Below the pieces are notes generated by a model. The model worked only from the letters and a program-made list of their open reading frames with translations. It did no database searches and was not told where the DNA came from. Source: Triticum aestivum (lineage: Eukaryota > Streptophyta > Magnoliopsida > Poales > Poaceae). Taken from it: 64,000 nucleotides of DNA. The stretch covers positions 313,710,209 to 313,774,208 of the forward strand of contig NC_057802.1 in the NCBI RefSeq assembly GCF_018294505.1, written 5' to 3'. A program made the translations under genes and the position numbers. This document shows positions 12,641 to 25,799 of the stretch, piece by piece (positions within the stretch are counted from its first letter, which is position 1; each line of letters starts with the position of its first letter).

Positions 12641-14386
12641 TTTGCGAGTCTTAAACAACATGGTAATTTGCTTAATCCTAATATGCTAGGTATTCAAGAC
12701 TAGTAAAAACTTTCTTATGAATGTGTTGAATACTAAGATAAGTTTGATGCTTGATGATTGTTTTGAGATATGGAAGTAGTGATATTAAAGTTGTGCTAGT
12801 TGAGTAGTTGTGAATTTGAGAAATACTTGTGTTGAAGTTTGCAAGTCCCGTAGCATGCACGTATGGTAAACGTTATGTAACAAATTTGAAACATGAGGTG
12901 TTCTTTGATTGTCCTCATGAGTGGCGGTCGGGGACGAGCGATGGTCTTTTCCTACCAATCTATCCCCCTAGGAGCATGCACGTAGTGCTTGGTTTTTGAT
13001 GACTTGTAGATTTTTGCAATAAGTATGTGAGTTCTTTATGACTAATGTTGAGTCCATGGATTATACGCACTCTTACCCTTCCGTCATTGCTAGCCTCTTC
13101 GGTACCGTGCATTGCCCTTTCTCACATTGAGAGTTGGTGCAAACTTCGCTGGTGCATCCAAACCCCGTGATATGATACGCTCTTTCACACATAAACCTCC
13201 TTATATCTTCCTCAAAACAGCCACCATACCTACCTATTATGGCATTTCCAAAGCCATTCCGAGATATATTGCCATGCAACTTTCCACCGTTCCGTTTATC
13301 ATGACACGTTCATCATTGTCATATTGCTTTGCATGATCATGTAGTTGGCATAGTATTTGTGGCAAAGCCACCATTCATAATTCTTTCATACATGTCACTC
13401 TTGGTTCATTGCATATCCCGGTACACCGCCGAAGGCATTCATATAGAGTCATACTTTGTTCTAGTATCGAGTTGTAATCATTGAGTTGTAAATAAATAGA
13501 AGTGTGATGATCATCATTTTCTAGAGCATTGTCCCAAGTGAGAAAAAAATATAAAAAGAGAGAAAGGCCATAAAAAAGGAAGGCCCAAAAAATGAGAGAA
13601 AAAGAGAGAAGGGACAATGTTATTATCCTTTGTACCACACTTGTGCTTCAAAGTAGCACCATAATCTTCATGATAGAGAGTCTCTTGTTTTGTCACTTTC
13701 ATATAATAGTGGGAATTTTTCATTATAGAACTTGGCTTGTATATTCCAACAATGGGCTTCCTCAAATGCCCTAGGTCTTCGTGAGCAAGCAAGTTGGATG
13801 CACACCCACTTAGTTTCTTTTGTTGAGCTTTCATACATGTATAGCTCTAGTGCATCCGTTGCATGGCAATCCCTACTCCTTGCATTAACATCAATCGATG
13901 GGCATCTCCATAGCTCATTGATTAGCCGCGTAGATGTGAGCCTTTCTCCTTTTTTGTCTTCTCCACATAACCCCCATCATTATATTCTATTCCACCCATA
14001 GTGCTATATCCATGGCTCACGCTCATGTATTGCGTGAAGGTTGAAAAAGTTTGAGATTACTAAAGTATGAAACAATTGCTTGGCTTGTCATCCGGGTTGT
14101 GCATGATGAGAGCATTCTTGTGTGATGAAAATGGAGCATGACTAAACTATATGATTTTGTAGGGATGAACTTTCTTTGGCCATGTTATTTTGAGAGGACA
14201 TAATTGCTTAGTTAGTATGCTTGAAGTATTATTACTTTTATGTCAATATGAACTTTTATCTTGAATCTTTCGGATCTGAATATTCACACCACAATTAAGA
14301 AGAATTACATTGAAATTATGCCAAGTAGCATTCCACATCAAAAATTCTGTTTTTATCATTTACCTACTCGAGGACGAGCAGGAATT

Positions 14387-14400
14387 AAGCTTGGGGATGC
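14387..14400 (+). other. Polypurine tract of element B
   Basis: AAGCTTGGGGATGC directly precedes the 3' LTR start TGATACG. This is the expected position of the plus-strand primer. Confidence 0.85.
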
Positions 14401-16014
14401 TGATACGTCTCCAACGTATCTATAATTTTTGATTGTTCCATGCTATTATATTATCTGTTTTGGATGTTTATGGGCTTTATTATGCACTTTTACTCACTTT
14501 TGGGACTAACCTATTTACCCAGAGCCCAGTGCCAGTTTCTGTTTTTCCCTTGTTTCAGTGTTCCGCGGAAAAGGAATATCAAACGGAGTCCAAACGGAAT
14601 GAAACCTGCGGGAACGTGATTTTTGGAACGGAAGCAATCCAGGGGACTTGGAGTGCACGTCAGGGAATAAACGAGGAAGGCACGAGGCAGGGGGGCGCGC
14701 CCTCCACCCTCGTGGGCCCCTCGTGGCTCCCCTGACGTACTTCTTTCACCTATATATTCCCATATACACTAAAACCTTCGGGGAACATAATAGATCGGGA
14801 TTTCCACCGCCGAAAGCCTCTGTAGCCACCAAAAACCAATCGGGACCCTGTTCCGGCACCCTGCCGGAGGGGGGATCCCTCACCGGTGGCCATCTTCATC
14901 ATCCTGGCGCTCTCCATGACGAGGAGGGAGTAGTTCACCCTCGGGGCTGAGGGTATGCACCAGTAGCTATGTGTTTTGATCTCTCTCTCTCGTGTTCTTG
15001 ATTTGGCACGATCTTGATGTATCGCGAGCTTTGCAATTATAGTTGGATCTTATGATGTTTCTCCCCCTCTACTCTCTTGTAATGGATTGAGTTTTCCCTT
15101 TGAAGTTATCTTATCGGATTGAGTCTTTAATGATTTGAGAACACTTGATGTATGTCTTGCGTGGGATAACCGTGGTGACAATGGGTTATTCTATTGATTC
15201 ACTTGATGTATGTTTTGGTGATCAACTTGCGGGTTCCTCCCATGAACCTATGCATAGGGGGTGGCACATGTTTTCGTCTTGACTCTCTGGTAGAAACTTT
15301 GGGGCACTCTTTGAGGTTCTATGTGTTGGTTGAATAGATGAATCTGAGGTTGTGTGATGCATATCGTGTGATCATACCCACGGATACTTGAGGTGACATT
15401 GGAGTATCTAGGTGACATTATGGTTTTGGTTGATATGTGTCTTAAGGTGTTATTCTAGTACGAACTCTTGAATAGATCGATCCGAAAGAATAACTTGGAG
15501 GTGGTTTCGTACCCTACAATAATCTCTTCGTTTGTTCTCCGCTATTAGTGACTTTGGAGTGACTCTTTGTTGCATGTTCAGGGATAGTTATATGATCCAA
15601 TTATGTTATTATTGTTGAGAGAACTTGCACTAGTGAAAGTATGAACCCTAGGCCTTGTTTCCTAGCACTGCAATACCGTTTATGCTCAGTTTTACCACTT
15701 GTTACCTTGCTGTTTTTATATTTTCAGATTACAAAAACCTATATCTACCATCCATATTGCACTTGTATCACCATCTCTTCGCCGAACTAGTGCACCTATA
15801 CAATTTACCATTGTATTGGGTGTGTTGGGGACACAAGAGACTCTTTGTTATTTGGTTGCAGGGTTGCTTGACAGAGACCATCTTCATCCTACGCCTCCCA
15901 CGGATTGATAAACCTTAGGCCATCCACTTGAGGGAAATTTGCTACTGTCCTACAAACCTCTACACTTGGAGGCCCAACAACGTCTACAAGAAGAAGGTTG
16001 TGTAGTAGACATCA
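14401..16014 (+). repeat. 3' LTR of element B (about 1.6 kb)
   Basis: It begins TGATACGTCTCC and ends GTAGTAGACATCA. A putative TATA box (TATATATT) is at 14751-14758, after a GC-rich stretch. The 5' partner is not in the window. Confidence 0.85.
14751..14758 (+). promoter_or_regulatory. Putative TATA box in the element B LTR
   Basis: TATATATT lies about 350 bp into the LTR, the usual U3/R location. Confidence 0.5.
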
Positions 16015-16374
16015 ATGACCTAAACGGCAGTGCCACGAATAAGTTGCACTATCATCATTAACTTTGCATCTTTTGGCTTCAATATTATGAATATGTGTAT
16101 CACTACGATCGAGATTCAATAAACCATTCACCTTGGGTGTATGACCATTGAAGGTTTTATTCATGTAAGCAGAACAACAATTATTCTCTGACTTTAAATG
16201 AATAACCGTATTGCAATAAACATGATCAAATCATATTCATGCTCAACGCAAACACCAAATAACACTTATTTAGGTTCAACACTAATCCCGAAAGTATAGG
16301 GAGTGTGCGATGATGATCATATCATTCTTGGAACTACTTCCAACACACATCGTCACTTCACCCTTAACTAGTCT

Positions 16375-17327
16375 CTATTCATTCTGCAACTCCCGTTTCG
16401 AGTTACTAATCTTAGCAACTGAACTAGTATCAAATACTGAGGGGTTGCTATAAACACTAGTAAAGTACACATCAATAACATGTATATCAAATATACCTTT
16501 GTTCACTTTGCCATCCTTCTTATCCGCCAAATACTTGGGGCAGTTCTGCTTCCAGTGACCAGTCCCTTTGTAGTAGAAGCACTTAGTCTCAGGCTTAGGT
16601 CCAGACTTGGGCTTCTTCACTTGCGCAGTAACTTGCTTGCCGTTCTTCTTGAAGTTCCCCTTCTTCCCTTTGCCCTTTTTTCTTGAAACTAGTGGTCTTG
16701 TCAACCATCAACACTTGATGCTTTTCTTGATTTCTACCTTCGTTGATTTCAGCATCACGAAGAGCTTGGGAATTGTTTCCGTTATCCCTTGCATATTATA
16801 GTTCATCACGAAGTTCTAGTAACTTGGTGATAGTGACTAGAGAACTCTGTCAATCACTATCTTATCCGGAAGATTAACTCCCACTTGATTCAAGTGATTG
16901 TAGTACTCAGACATTCTGAGCACATGCTCACTAACTGAGCTATTCTCCTCCATCTTGTAGGCAAAGTACTGTCAGAGGTCTCATACCTCTCGACACGGGC
17001 ATGAGTATGAAATACTAATTTCAACTCTTGGAACATCTCATATGCTCCGTGGTGTTCAAAACGTCTTTGAAGCCCCGATTCTAAGCCGTTAAGCATGGTG
17101 CACTAAACTATCAAGTAGTCATCATATTGAGCTAGCCAAACGTTCATAACGTCTGCATCTGCTCCTGCAATAGGTCTGTCACCTAGCGGTGCATCAAGGA
17201 CATAATTCTTCTGTGCAGCAATGAGGATAAACCTCATACCACGGACCCAGACCGCAGCATTGCTACTATCATCTTTCAACTTAGTTTTCTCTAGGAACAT
17301 ATATAAAACATAGGGAAGCAACAACAC
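16375..17327 (-). pseudogene. Copia gag-protease remnant of element C
   Basis: Three consecutive minus-strand blocks make up the remnant. At 17327-17103 a Gag N-terminal block ends at a TAG stop (17103-17105). At 17096-16890 more Gag follows in a new frame. At 16704-16375 lies a Lys-rich basic region, a zinc knuckle and a protease motif. The knuckle reads C-F-Y-Y instead of C-x2-C, so a zinc ligand is lost. The protease motif is Asp-Thr-Ser at 16423-16431, where retroviral-type aspartic proteases need Asp-Thr/Ser-Gly. Gag would build the particle and protease would process the polyprotein; neither could work here. Element K shares the same TAG codon and the same Asp-Thr-Ser. Confidence 0.88.
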
Positions 17328-18464
17328 GAGCTATTGATCTACAACATTATTTTCAAAATACTATCAGGACTAAGTTCATGATAAATTAAAGTTCAATTAA
17401 TCATATTAGTTAAGAACTCCCACTTAGATAGACATCCCTCTAGTCATCTAAATGATCATGTGATCCAAATCAACTAAACCATGTCCGATCATCACGTGAG
17501 ATGGAGTAGTTTTCAATGGTGAACATCACTATGTTGATCATATCTACTATATGATTCACGCTCGACCTTTCGGTCTCCAGTGTTCCGAGGCCATATCTGC
17601 ATTTGCTAGGCTCGTCAACGAACTTTGGCAACGGTGCATACTCAGGGAGAACACTTTTACCATGAAATTTAGTGAGAGATCATCTTATAATGCTACCGTC
17701 AATCAAAGCAGAATAAGATGTATAAAGGATAAACATCACATGCAATCAATATATGTGACATGATATGGCCATCATCATCTTGTGCCTTTGATCTCCATCT
17801 CCAAAGCATCGTCATGATCTCCATCGTCACCGCATGACACCATGATCTCCATCATCTTGATCTATATCAATGTGTCATCATATGGTCGTCTCGCCAACTA
17901 TTGCTCTTGCAACTATTGCTATCGCATAGCGATAAAGTAAAGCAATTATTTGGCGCTTGCATCTTATGCAATAAAGAGACAACCATAAGGCTTCTGCCAG
18001 TTGCCGATAACTTCAACAAAACATGATCATCTCATACAATAAATATGGCATCATGCCTTGACCATATCACATCACAACATGCCCTACAAAAACAAGTTAG
18101 ACGTCCTCTACTTTGTTGTTGCAAGTTTTACGTGGCTGCTACGGGCTGAGCAAGAACCATTCTTACCTACGCATCAAACCACAACGATAGTTCATCAAGT
18201 TAGTATTGTTTTAACCTTCTCAAGGACCGGGCGTAGTCACACTCGGTTCAAATAAAGTTGGAGAAACTGACACCCGCCAGCCACCTGTGTGCAAAGCATG
18301 TCAGTAGAACCAGTCTCGCGTAAGCGTACGCGTAATGTCGGTCCGGGCCGCTTCATCCAACAATACCGTTGAACCGAAGTATGACATGCTGGTAAGCAGT
18401 ATGACTTGTATCGCCCACAACTCACTTGTGTTCTACTCGTGCATACAACATCTACGCAATAACC

Positions 18465-18479
18465 TGGCTCTAATGCCAC
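18465..18479 (-). other. Primer-binding site of element C (degenerate)
   Basis: On the minus strand, GTGGCATTAGAGCC follows the 5' LTR. It differs at two positions from the initiator-tRNA site TGGTATCAGAGC seen in elements A and E. Confidence 0.75.
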
Positions 18480-20226
18480 TGTTGGGGAACGTAGTAATTT
18501 CAAAAATTTCCCTACGCACACGCAAGATCATGGTGATGCATAGCAATGAAAGGGAAGAGTGTTGTCCACGTACCCTCATAGACCGAAAGCGGAAGCGTTA
18601 TGACAACGCGGTTGATGTAGTCGTACGTCTTCACGATCCGACCGATCCAAGTACCGAATGCACGACACCTCCGAGTTCAGCACACGTTCAGCTCGATGAC
18701 GTCCCACGAACTCCGATCGAGCAGAGCTTTGCGGGAGAGTTTCGTCAGCACAACGGCGTGATGATGGTGTTGATGATGCTACCAACGCAGGGCTTCGTCT
18801 AAGCACCGCTATGATATTACCGAGGTGGAATATGGTGGAGGGGGCACCGAACACGGCTAAGAGATCAATGATCAATTGTTGTGTCTCCAAGGGGTGCCCC
18901 CCTCCCCGTATATAAAGGAGTGGAGGAGGGGGGGCCGGCCCTCTCTATGGCGCGCCCTAGGGGAGTCCTACTCCCACCGGGAGTAGGATTCCCCCTTTCC
19001 TAGTAGAACTAGGAGCCCTTCCAAGTAGTAGGAATTGGAGAGAAGGAAAGGGAAAAGAGAAGAAAAGGAAGGAGGGGGCGCCGCCCTCCCCTTAGTCCAA
19101 TTCGGACTAAGCCTTGGGTGGGCGCGTAGCCTCCCCTCTCTCTTTCCCCTAAAGCCCAATAAGGCCCATATACTCCCCGGCGAATTCCCGTAACTCTCCG
19201 GTACTCCAAAAAATACCCGAATCACTCGGAACCTTTCTGATGTCTGAATATAGTCGTCCAATGTATCGATCTTTACATCTCGAACATTTCGAGACTCCTC
19301 GTCATGTCCCCGATCTCATCCGGGACTCCGAACTACCTTAGGTACATCAAAACACATAAACTCATAATACAAATCGTCACCGAACGTTAAGCGTGCGGAC
19401 CCTACGGGTTCGAGAACTATGTAGACATGACCGAGACACGTCTCCGGTCAATAACCAATAGCGGAACCTGGATGCTCATATTGGCTCCTACATATTCTAC
19501 GAAGATCTTTATCGGTCAAACCGCATAACAACATATGTTGTTCCCTTTGTCATCGGTATGTTACTTGCCCGAGATTCGATCATCGGTATCTCAATACCTA
19601 GTTCAATCTCGTTACCGGCAAGCCTCTTTACTTGTTCCGTAATACATCATCCCGCAACTAACTCATTAGTTACAATGCTTGCAAGTCTTATTGTGATGTG
19701 TATTACCGAGTGGGCCCATAGATACCTCTCCGACAATCGGAGTGACAAATCCTAATCTCGAAATATGCCAACTCAACAAGTACCTTCGGAGACACCTGTA
19801 GAGCACCTTTATAATCACCCAGTTATGTTGTGACGTTTGGTAGCACACAAAGTGTTCCTCCGGTAAACGGGAGTTGCATAATCTCATAGTCATACGAACA
19901 TGTATAAGTCATGAAGAAAGCAATAGCAACATACTAAACGATCAAGTGCTAAGCTAACGGAATGGGTCAAGTCAATCACATCATTCTCTAATGATGTGAT
20001 CCCGTTAATCAAATGACAACCCATGTCTATGGTTAGGAAACTTAACCATCTTTGATTCAACGAGCTAGTCAAGTAGAGGCATACTAGTGACACTCTATTT
20101 GTCTATGTATTCACACATGTACTAAGTTTCCGGTTAATACAATTTTAGCATTAATAATAAACATTTATCATGATATACGGAAATAAATAATAACTTTATT
20201 ATTGCCTCTAGGGCATATTTCCTTCA
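18480..20226 (-). repeat. 5' LTR of element C (about 1.75 kb)
   Basis: Read on the minus strand it starts TGAAGGAAATATGCCC and ends GTTCCCCAACA. It matches both LTRs of element K (31804-33540 and 38642-40371). A TATA box (TATATA) on the minus strand is at 18909-18914, beside GC-rich sequence. I recognise this LTR as the Angela/BARE1/WIS type. Confidence 0.93.
18909..18914 (-). promoter_or_regulatory. TATA box of the element C LTR
   Basis: TTTATATACGGGG on the minus strand is shared with the LTRs of K at the same relative position. It fits the known LTR promoter position of this family. Confidence 0.6.
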
Positions 20227-20854
20227 GTTGCATGGCAATATATCTCGGAATGGCTATGGAAAATCCATGATAGGTAGGTATGGTGGCTGTTTTGAGGAAG
20301 ATATAATAAGGCTTATGTGTCATAGAGCATATCATATCACGGGGTTTGGATGCACCGGTGAAGTTTGCACCACGTCTCAATGTGAGAAAGGGCAATGCAT
20401 GGTACCATAGAGGCTAGCAAATTGCAGAAAGGTAAGAGTGTGTATAATCCATGACTCGCATTAGTCATAAAGAACTCATATACTTATTGCAAAAGTATAT
20501 TAGCCCTCGAAGAAAAGTAGTACAACGCATGCCCCTAGGGGGATAGATTGGTAGGAAAAGACCATCGCTCATCCCCGACCGCCACTCATAAGGAAGACAA
20601 TCAATAATAAATCATGCTCCAACTTCATAGCATAACGAGAGACTATACGTGCATGCTTCGGGAATCACAAGCCTTAACACCAATATTCCTACTAAACACA
20701 ACTATTTACTAGTACCTCCCACATATTATCATCTCTATATCGCAAAACTATTGCAAGGAATCAAACATATCATATTCAGTAATCCATAAGTTTTATGTAG
20801 GATTTTATGACTAACCATGCAATTGACCAATTCCTTTTGACTCTCTAAATAGAT

Positions 20855-21045
20855 ATAAGTGAAGCATGAGAGTTTAATTCTTTCTACAAAAGACCATGCT
20901 CTAACAAATATAAGTGAAGCAAAAGAGCATTCTACAAACCACGGTTTTCTATGTGAAGAGAAACAGACAATCCAAACTTGAAATGATATAAGTGAAGCAC
21001 ATGAAGCATTCTATAAAGCCACACTCAAAATATATAAGTGAAGTG
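20855..21045 (-). repeat. GCTTCACTTATAT interspersed motif in element D
   Basis: On the + strand the word ATATAAGTGAAG recurs at about 20856, 20910, 20987 and 21032, each followed by a copy of an AGCATTCTA-like phrase or similar sequence. Spacing is irregular (45-77 bp). It is the counterpart of the motif in element B. Confidence 0.75.
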
Positions 21046-21215
21046 CAATGAGCATTCTATAAATCAACCATGGAATATCTCAAACCAGCATGGTGCATAA
21101 AATAAAAATGAAAACTAAAAGCAAAAGACGCTCCAAGATTTGCACATGTCACACGAACGAAACGAAACCGAAAACATACCGATACTTGTTGAAGAAAGAT
21201 GGGATGCCTTCCGGG

Positions 21216-21285
21216 GCATCCCCAAGCTTAGATGCTTGAGTATCCTTGAATATTTACTTGGGGTGCCTTGGGCATCCCCAAGCTT
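21216..21285 (-). other. Two internal copies of a polypurine-tract-like motif in element D
   Basis: AAGCTTGGGGATGC (minus strand) occurs at 21216-21229 and 21272-21285, 56 bp apart. It is identical to the 14 bases directly before the 3' LTR of element B (14387-14400). It lies in the middle of the interior, not next to an LTR. Confidence 0.8.
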
Positions 21286-22850
21286 GAGCTCTTGCCTCTC
21301 CTCCTTCTCCTCATATCAAGACCTCCTCGATCTTTGGTCACTTCATCCACACAAAACTCAACAGAAAACTCGGTAAGATCCATTAGTATAATAAAGCAGA
21401 TCACTACTCTAAGTACTGTTGAAAACCAATTCATATTTTGTTTTTTCACTGTAGCTACTGTAATATAACTTTTCCATGGCTTATACCACCGATAAAAATC
21501 ACTAGTTTCATCAAAACAAGCAAAACAATGCATCAAAAACAGAATCTGTCTTAAACAGAAAAGTCTGTAGTAATATGAACATTCACCATACCTCGGGTAC
21601 TCCAAAAATTCTGAACAAAATAGGAAAAATAAATATTTTGTACAGAAAGACAGTGCAAGAAGTTTCAGAACCATTTGGCATTCTAGTAAAAAATGTAAAA
21701 TCGAGCACTACAGGCAAAGTTTCTGTTTTGCACCGCACAAACCAACAAGCAATTTAAAAATTCTAAAGGCAAACCTTGGCACATTATTTTTATAATACAA
21801 TGGAATTGTACAAGGGGATAATTATTTTTGTTGAAAAGTTTCTGTAATTAAGATTCACAAAGTTTACATGGGCATGAACAAAGTTCAAGGCATGCTCCCG
21901 CTTCCACGGTGCTCGTCTATCTCACTTTCACTTTTCTTTTTGTGAAGTTTTAAGTTCCCCTCTATATTTTTTTTGTTTTTAAACTTTATAAAAGCACTCA
22001 TCAGAAATAAATGACTCTCTAAAACTTCCGGGTTGTCTCCTTGGCAGCACTTTCTTTAAAGCCATTAAGCTAGGCATAAAGTGCTCAAGTAATGAATCCA
22101 CCCGGAGCCCAAGGTATATCAAAGCCAATTTGAATCAACAATGATTTAGCACTTAATTGTGAGCACAAAGCAACATATATCAAGCAATGACGAAGTCTAA
22201 CTCTCTTCCTATGCATCGGCATGTCATACAAGAACAATTCGTGCTCATCAAGTAAAGGCCAATACATAGCATAAGCAGTTTCTTGCAATTCTATCGTGTT
22301 GGAAACATAGAGAGGCGGAGATGTAGTTCCTCTCTCATAATAATTGCAAGTAGGAGCAGCAAGCACATGCATATTATATTCATCAAAATCATCATGTGTA
22401 GTAGAAAAATTCAACCCATCAACATAATCCTTAATAAGAGCAAACTTCTCCGATATAGTGTAGTTTGGAGAATTCAAAAAGATAATAGGACTATCATGTG
22501 TGGGTGCAATAGCAACAATTTCATTCTTAACATAAGGAACAATAGCAAGGTCATCTCCATAAGCATAATTTAAATTGGCACATGGCCACAAGCATAGAAA
22601 GCATCATCAAAAAGGGATATTTCAAAATAATTAACGGGATCAGAGCAATTATCATAGCATTCATCCTTTGGTAAGAACGAAGGGATATTAAATAATGTAT
22701 GAGTTGAAGAGTTACTCTCATTAGAAGGTGGGCATCGGTGATCAATCCGCTCTTCGTCCGCTTGTTCTTCGCTCTCCTCATCATCTTTTTCATCCAATGA
22801 GCTCACAGTTTCATCAATTCCTTCTTCATACACTACAGGAATCAGCTACT

Positions 22851-23125
22851 TTGCCATCTGCCACGGCAGACGACAAAGGCCTTTGCCGTCTGCCGCGGAC
22901 GGCAAAAGGCTCCGACAAAGTAGGCTACGGTAAAGAGCTTCTTTGCCGTCTGCTTTCTGAAGCGGACGGCAAAGGGGCCTTTGCCATCAGCGGCTGACGG
23001 CAAAGAAAGCCGACGGCAATAAATGTGTTTTTAGTCCGTTAGGCGGCTAACGGCAGCCTTTGCCGTCCGCCGCTGACGGCAAAGACTGCAGGCTCTTTGC
23101 CATCTACTGGCAGATGGCAAAGAGA
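22851..23125. repeat. Left subterminal repeats of the CACTA element
   Basis: About ten copies of TTTGCC(A/G)TC or its complement GA(C/T)GGCAAA lie in both orientations, often as back-to-back pairs that could form hairpins. In related elements such repeats bind the transposase accessory protein. Confidence 0.85.
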
Positions 23126-24335
23126 CCAAATAGGCATTAATTCTGTTTCTTCTTATATCCATTCATTTTCATAGAAAATCAAACACACACATATATATAT
23201 GACCAATATAGGATATCCAACACATGTTACCAATAGTAGCAAGTTTCATCCATACATATACATAGTTTCATCAATATTACACTTTTCATCCATAGGTAGC
23301 AAGTTTCACAAAGTAAAAAACAAAAACTAAACACAAGCACTCCATATCTGAAATTACAAGAAATGACCTAAAACTAAATATCTATTTTCCTAGGCAGCAC
23401 ACACTTGACCACCATAGCAGCTTGCCGGACCATTGTATCTGTGGAGCACAAAACAGTAGTCAGCCTGATTAGAAATTTTAAGGAGAGCAGTGCTAGTTTA
23501 AGAGTATGAACAGATAGAAATGGTGCATAAATTCCTATTATTCAACAAACATAAGTTATTTCCAAGTGAAACACGGGGCAATGTTATCCACTTCAAAACA
23601 GAACAAAACACACAGGTACACACATCGTCAAGTTTTTTCCACAAATGAGTTACTTATTGAGTTCAAGAAATGACCAAGGGCCTAATTGGTTCACAGGACC
23701 TAAAAACTCATAAGTAGGAAAATCACTGGGTTGCAATGTCATGCCCTCTCTTGATACAATATGATCGACAGGATGTTTGAGTGCATCATAGAAAACCATA
23801 GGAGTTTTTCAAGGATGCATATTACAATCATATGGAATAATTTGAAGCAGAGAGGCCCCAAAAGGGGAAATCATGCTATGTGGGAAAAGAGAATACCATT
23901 CACTGCAATGAAAAATATAGCATGCCATAATCACTATTCTAGAGCACATATCCGTACCAAAACATTTATAGTGTTTCCAACTCTTCTAAGCATGTGAGAA
24001 CACTATGAGGACAATCAAATTGAGTTATCTAAGCAATTTGACAAGCAAATGGAGTTAACACGGTGCCCAGCGTTAGGGATTTAGTGACGGCAGCAGTCTT
24101 CCAGCCGACTTCCTCAATAGAAGGGACAGACCCGGTGCTAGAAGTAGAACAAGAACGTTGATACACAAGATAAGCACAAGCCCTTGAGAGCAGTCTGCTT
24201 GGTAGAACAATTAATTAACCTCTAGAAGCAGAAGAAGCACGTTGATAGACAAGTTATTATGAAGAACCAACCTTGAGAGCGGTCTGCTTGCGCAAGATAT
24301 CATTGGACTTGAACATGACTGCGGCAATCTAGAAC

Positions 24336-24560
24336 ATGACTGCGGCGGCCTCCGAGACGGCCGACGATGTGGCGTTGAAGCACGCGGCGATCCCGAACCG
24401 CGTCATCCCTGTTTCCAGTAGTGTGGGTGGGTTCATCCTCCTGGTTGTCGTCGCCGTCGAGGTACTCATCCTCTCGTTGTCGTCCTACTGCTGCTCCAAA
24501 TCGAAGCACACATGCATCATACATACATACATACATACATACATACATGACCAAATATGA
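24336..24560 (+). other. Gene-like GC-rich open frame inside the CACTA element
   Basis: A 74-residue frame starts at an ATG. It has strongly GC-ending codons over the first 50 residues and one clear hydrophobic segment (about residues 31-48, FILLVVVAVEVLILSL), followed by Cys-Cys and basic residues. It then runs into a CATA microsatellite. The codon use is typical of grass genes and unlike the surrounding AT-rich DNA. It may be a captured host-gene fragment coding a membrane-anchor segment. I do not recognise the gene. Confidence 0.35.
24518..24547. repeat. (CATA)n microsatellite
   Basis: Seven to eight tandem CATA units lie inside the CACTA element. Confidence 0.97.
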
Positions 24561-25799
24561 TTTGAAATAGATAGAACCAAAGTGCAACTAGCCTAGTATA
24601 TACATGACCTCAGCAGGAACCATAGTTATATAACAAGTAGTCCTACACAAGAACGTACAGTCCGGTGGCATCAAGCACTAAACCAAACCTCATCACACAC
24701 CCGCCCACCTAGTTTGGTTTCACAACCAGCAGCATTGAAACGAACTAGGCTACAATAGAGCAATGTTTGCAGGGAAATAACCAACCTCACAGTGAGGGTC
24801 GCGGTGGATGACCTCACAGGTAATCTAAAACCATGCATGTGACAGTGAAAATTAATGCCTGAGCCATTGTTTTAAAGGCGTCCGTATCTCGTCGCTATAA
24901 CGGACACCATACAGACCCAGGCTCGCAATACCTTTATGGCGTCGCTATATCGTCGCTATAATGCTATAAAGGGGGTCGCTCGCCATAAAACGCAATACGC
25001 CATTAAAACAATGGCCTGAGCATTACGAATATAAAGCCAATTCTTTTCTTTGAAACTAAAATGAGTAGGTGGGCATGTATCGCAAACCGACTCCTTGAAA
25101 AGACACGCTAATGTCTGGACATTATGAATCATAAACCAATTCTTTTTGTTTGACAGCCACAACTAGCAGTACATGATCGAAACAAATCATGCGAAAATTA
25201 GTCTGGATATCAAAAAATAGCAAAGATAATAGCTAGTAGCACTGTCCAGAAGCATGTGTATGTGTGACAACAGAAGCAGCCATTTTTAGAAAAATTAAAC
25301 CAATCCAAAATGTTAATCAATTAAGCAGCTCTCTGGTTCGCACAACATATAGGAGGGTAGTGGTCTACTATGTTTAGAACTAGAGCCCCACAGACATGCA
25401 TGTATCTAAATTTAGAAACAAGATTAGCTCACTTGATCTGCATTATTTCTCACACAGAAGTTAAACAAGCAACCAGCCATAGTAATCAAACAGAGGAGAA
25501 CACCATTGGTATTCAACATGTTGTAAAGAAATCTACTCTGGAATCAGAGAGCATGCAACATAAAATAAAATTAAACAAGGAACATTCAGACCTTCATGGA
25601 CATGCAGATCGCCCCACCTCCCTTGCCCTTCTTCTGGTCTTTCTCCTCCTTCCTCACCCCCTTCTACTAGTTTTCTATGGACACAAAAAGCACCAAATTA
25701 ATGCCCCTAAAAACAAACCCGGTGAGATCAGAAATTGCACAAGGGAAAAAGGAAAAAAATTCCCAAATCGAAAGAAACAGGGGGTTGAGAGAGGGAGAG

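Larger units (their letters stand above)
12472..16014 (+). mobile_element. Element B: Gypsy LTR retrotransposon, 3' part (Sabrina/Fatima-type)
   Basis: The interior (12472-14400) and 3' LTR (14401-16014) are present; the 5' half lies left of the window beyond element A. The interior shares long stretches with element D on the opposite strand, for example the block around 12920-12975 and the block 13090-13285. No open reading frame with recognisable pol domains is left. It is inserted in the integrase zinc-finger region of element C, where C continues at 16015 with the expected codons. Its TSD should be atgac (16015-16019). The LTR start TGATACGTCTCCAACGTATC is one I associate with an abundant Triticeae Gypsy family (Fatima or a close relative); the name is tentative. 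Confidence 0.85.
16015..20226 (-). mobile_element. Element C: BARE1/WIS/Angela-type Copia, 5' part, inverted
   Basis: On the minus strand this reads 5' LTR (20226 down to 18480), primer-binding site, gag, zinc knuckle and protease motif, then the start of the integrase zinc-binding region. There it is interrupted at 16015 by element B. The rest of pol and the 3' LTR must lie left of the window. It closely matches element K on the opposite strand. C is inserted in element D at 20226/20227; the predicted TSD is gttgc (20227-20231). Confidence 0.9.

Noticed and set aside
13375..14001. Short protein-like frames in element B
   Set aside because: They occur on both strands, are under 110 codons, and match no retrotransposon domain; the homologous region of D does not preserve them.
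24518..24547. CATA microsatellite as a centromeric or telomeric signal
   Set aside because: It is only a short simple repeat within a CACTA element.
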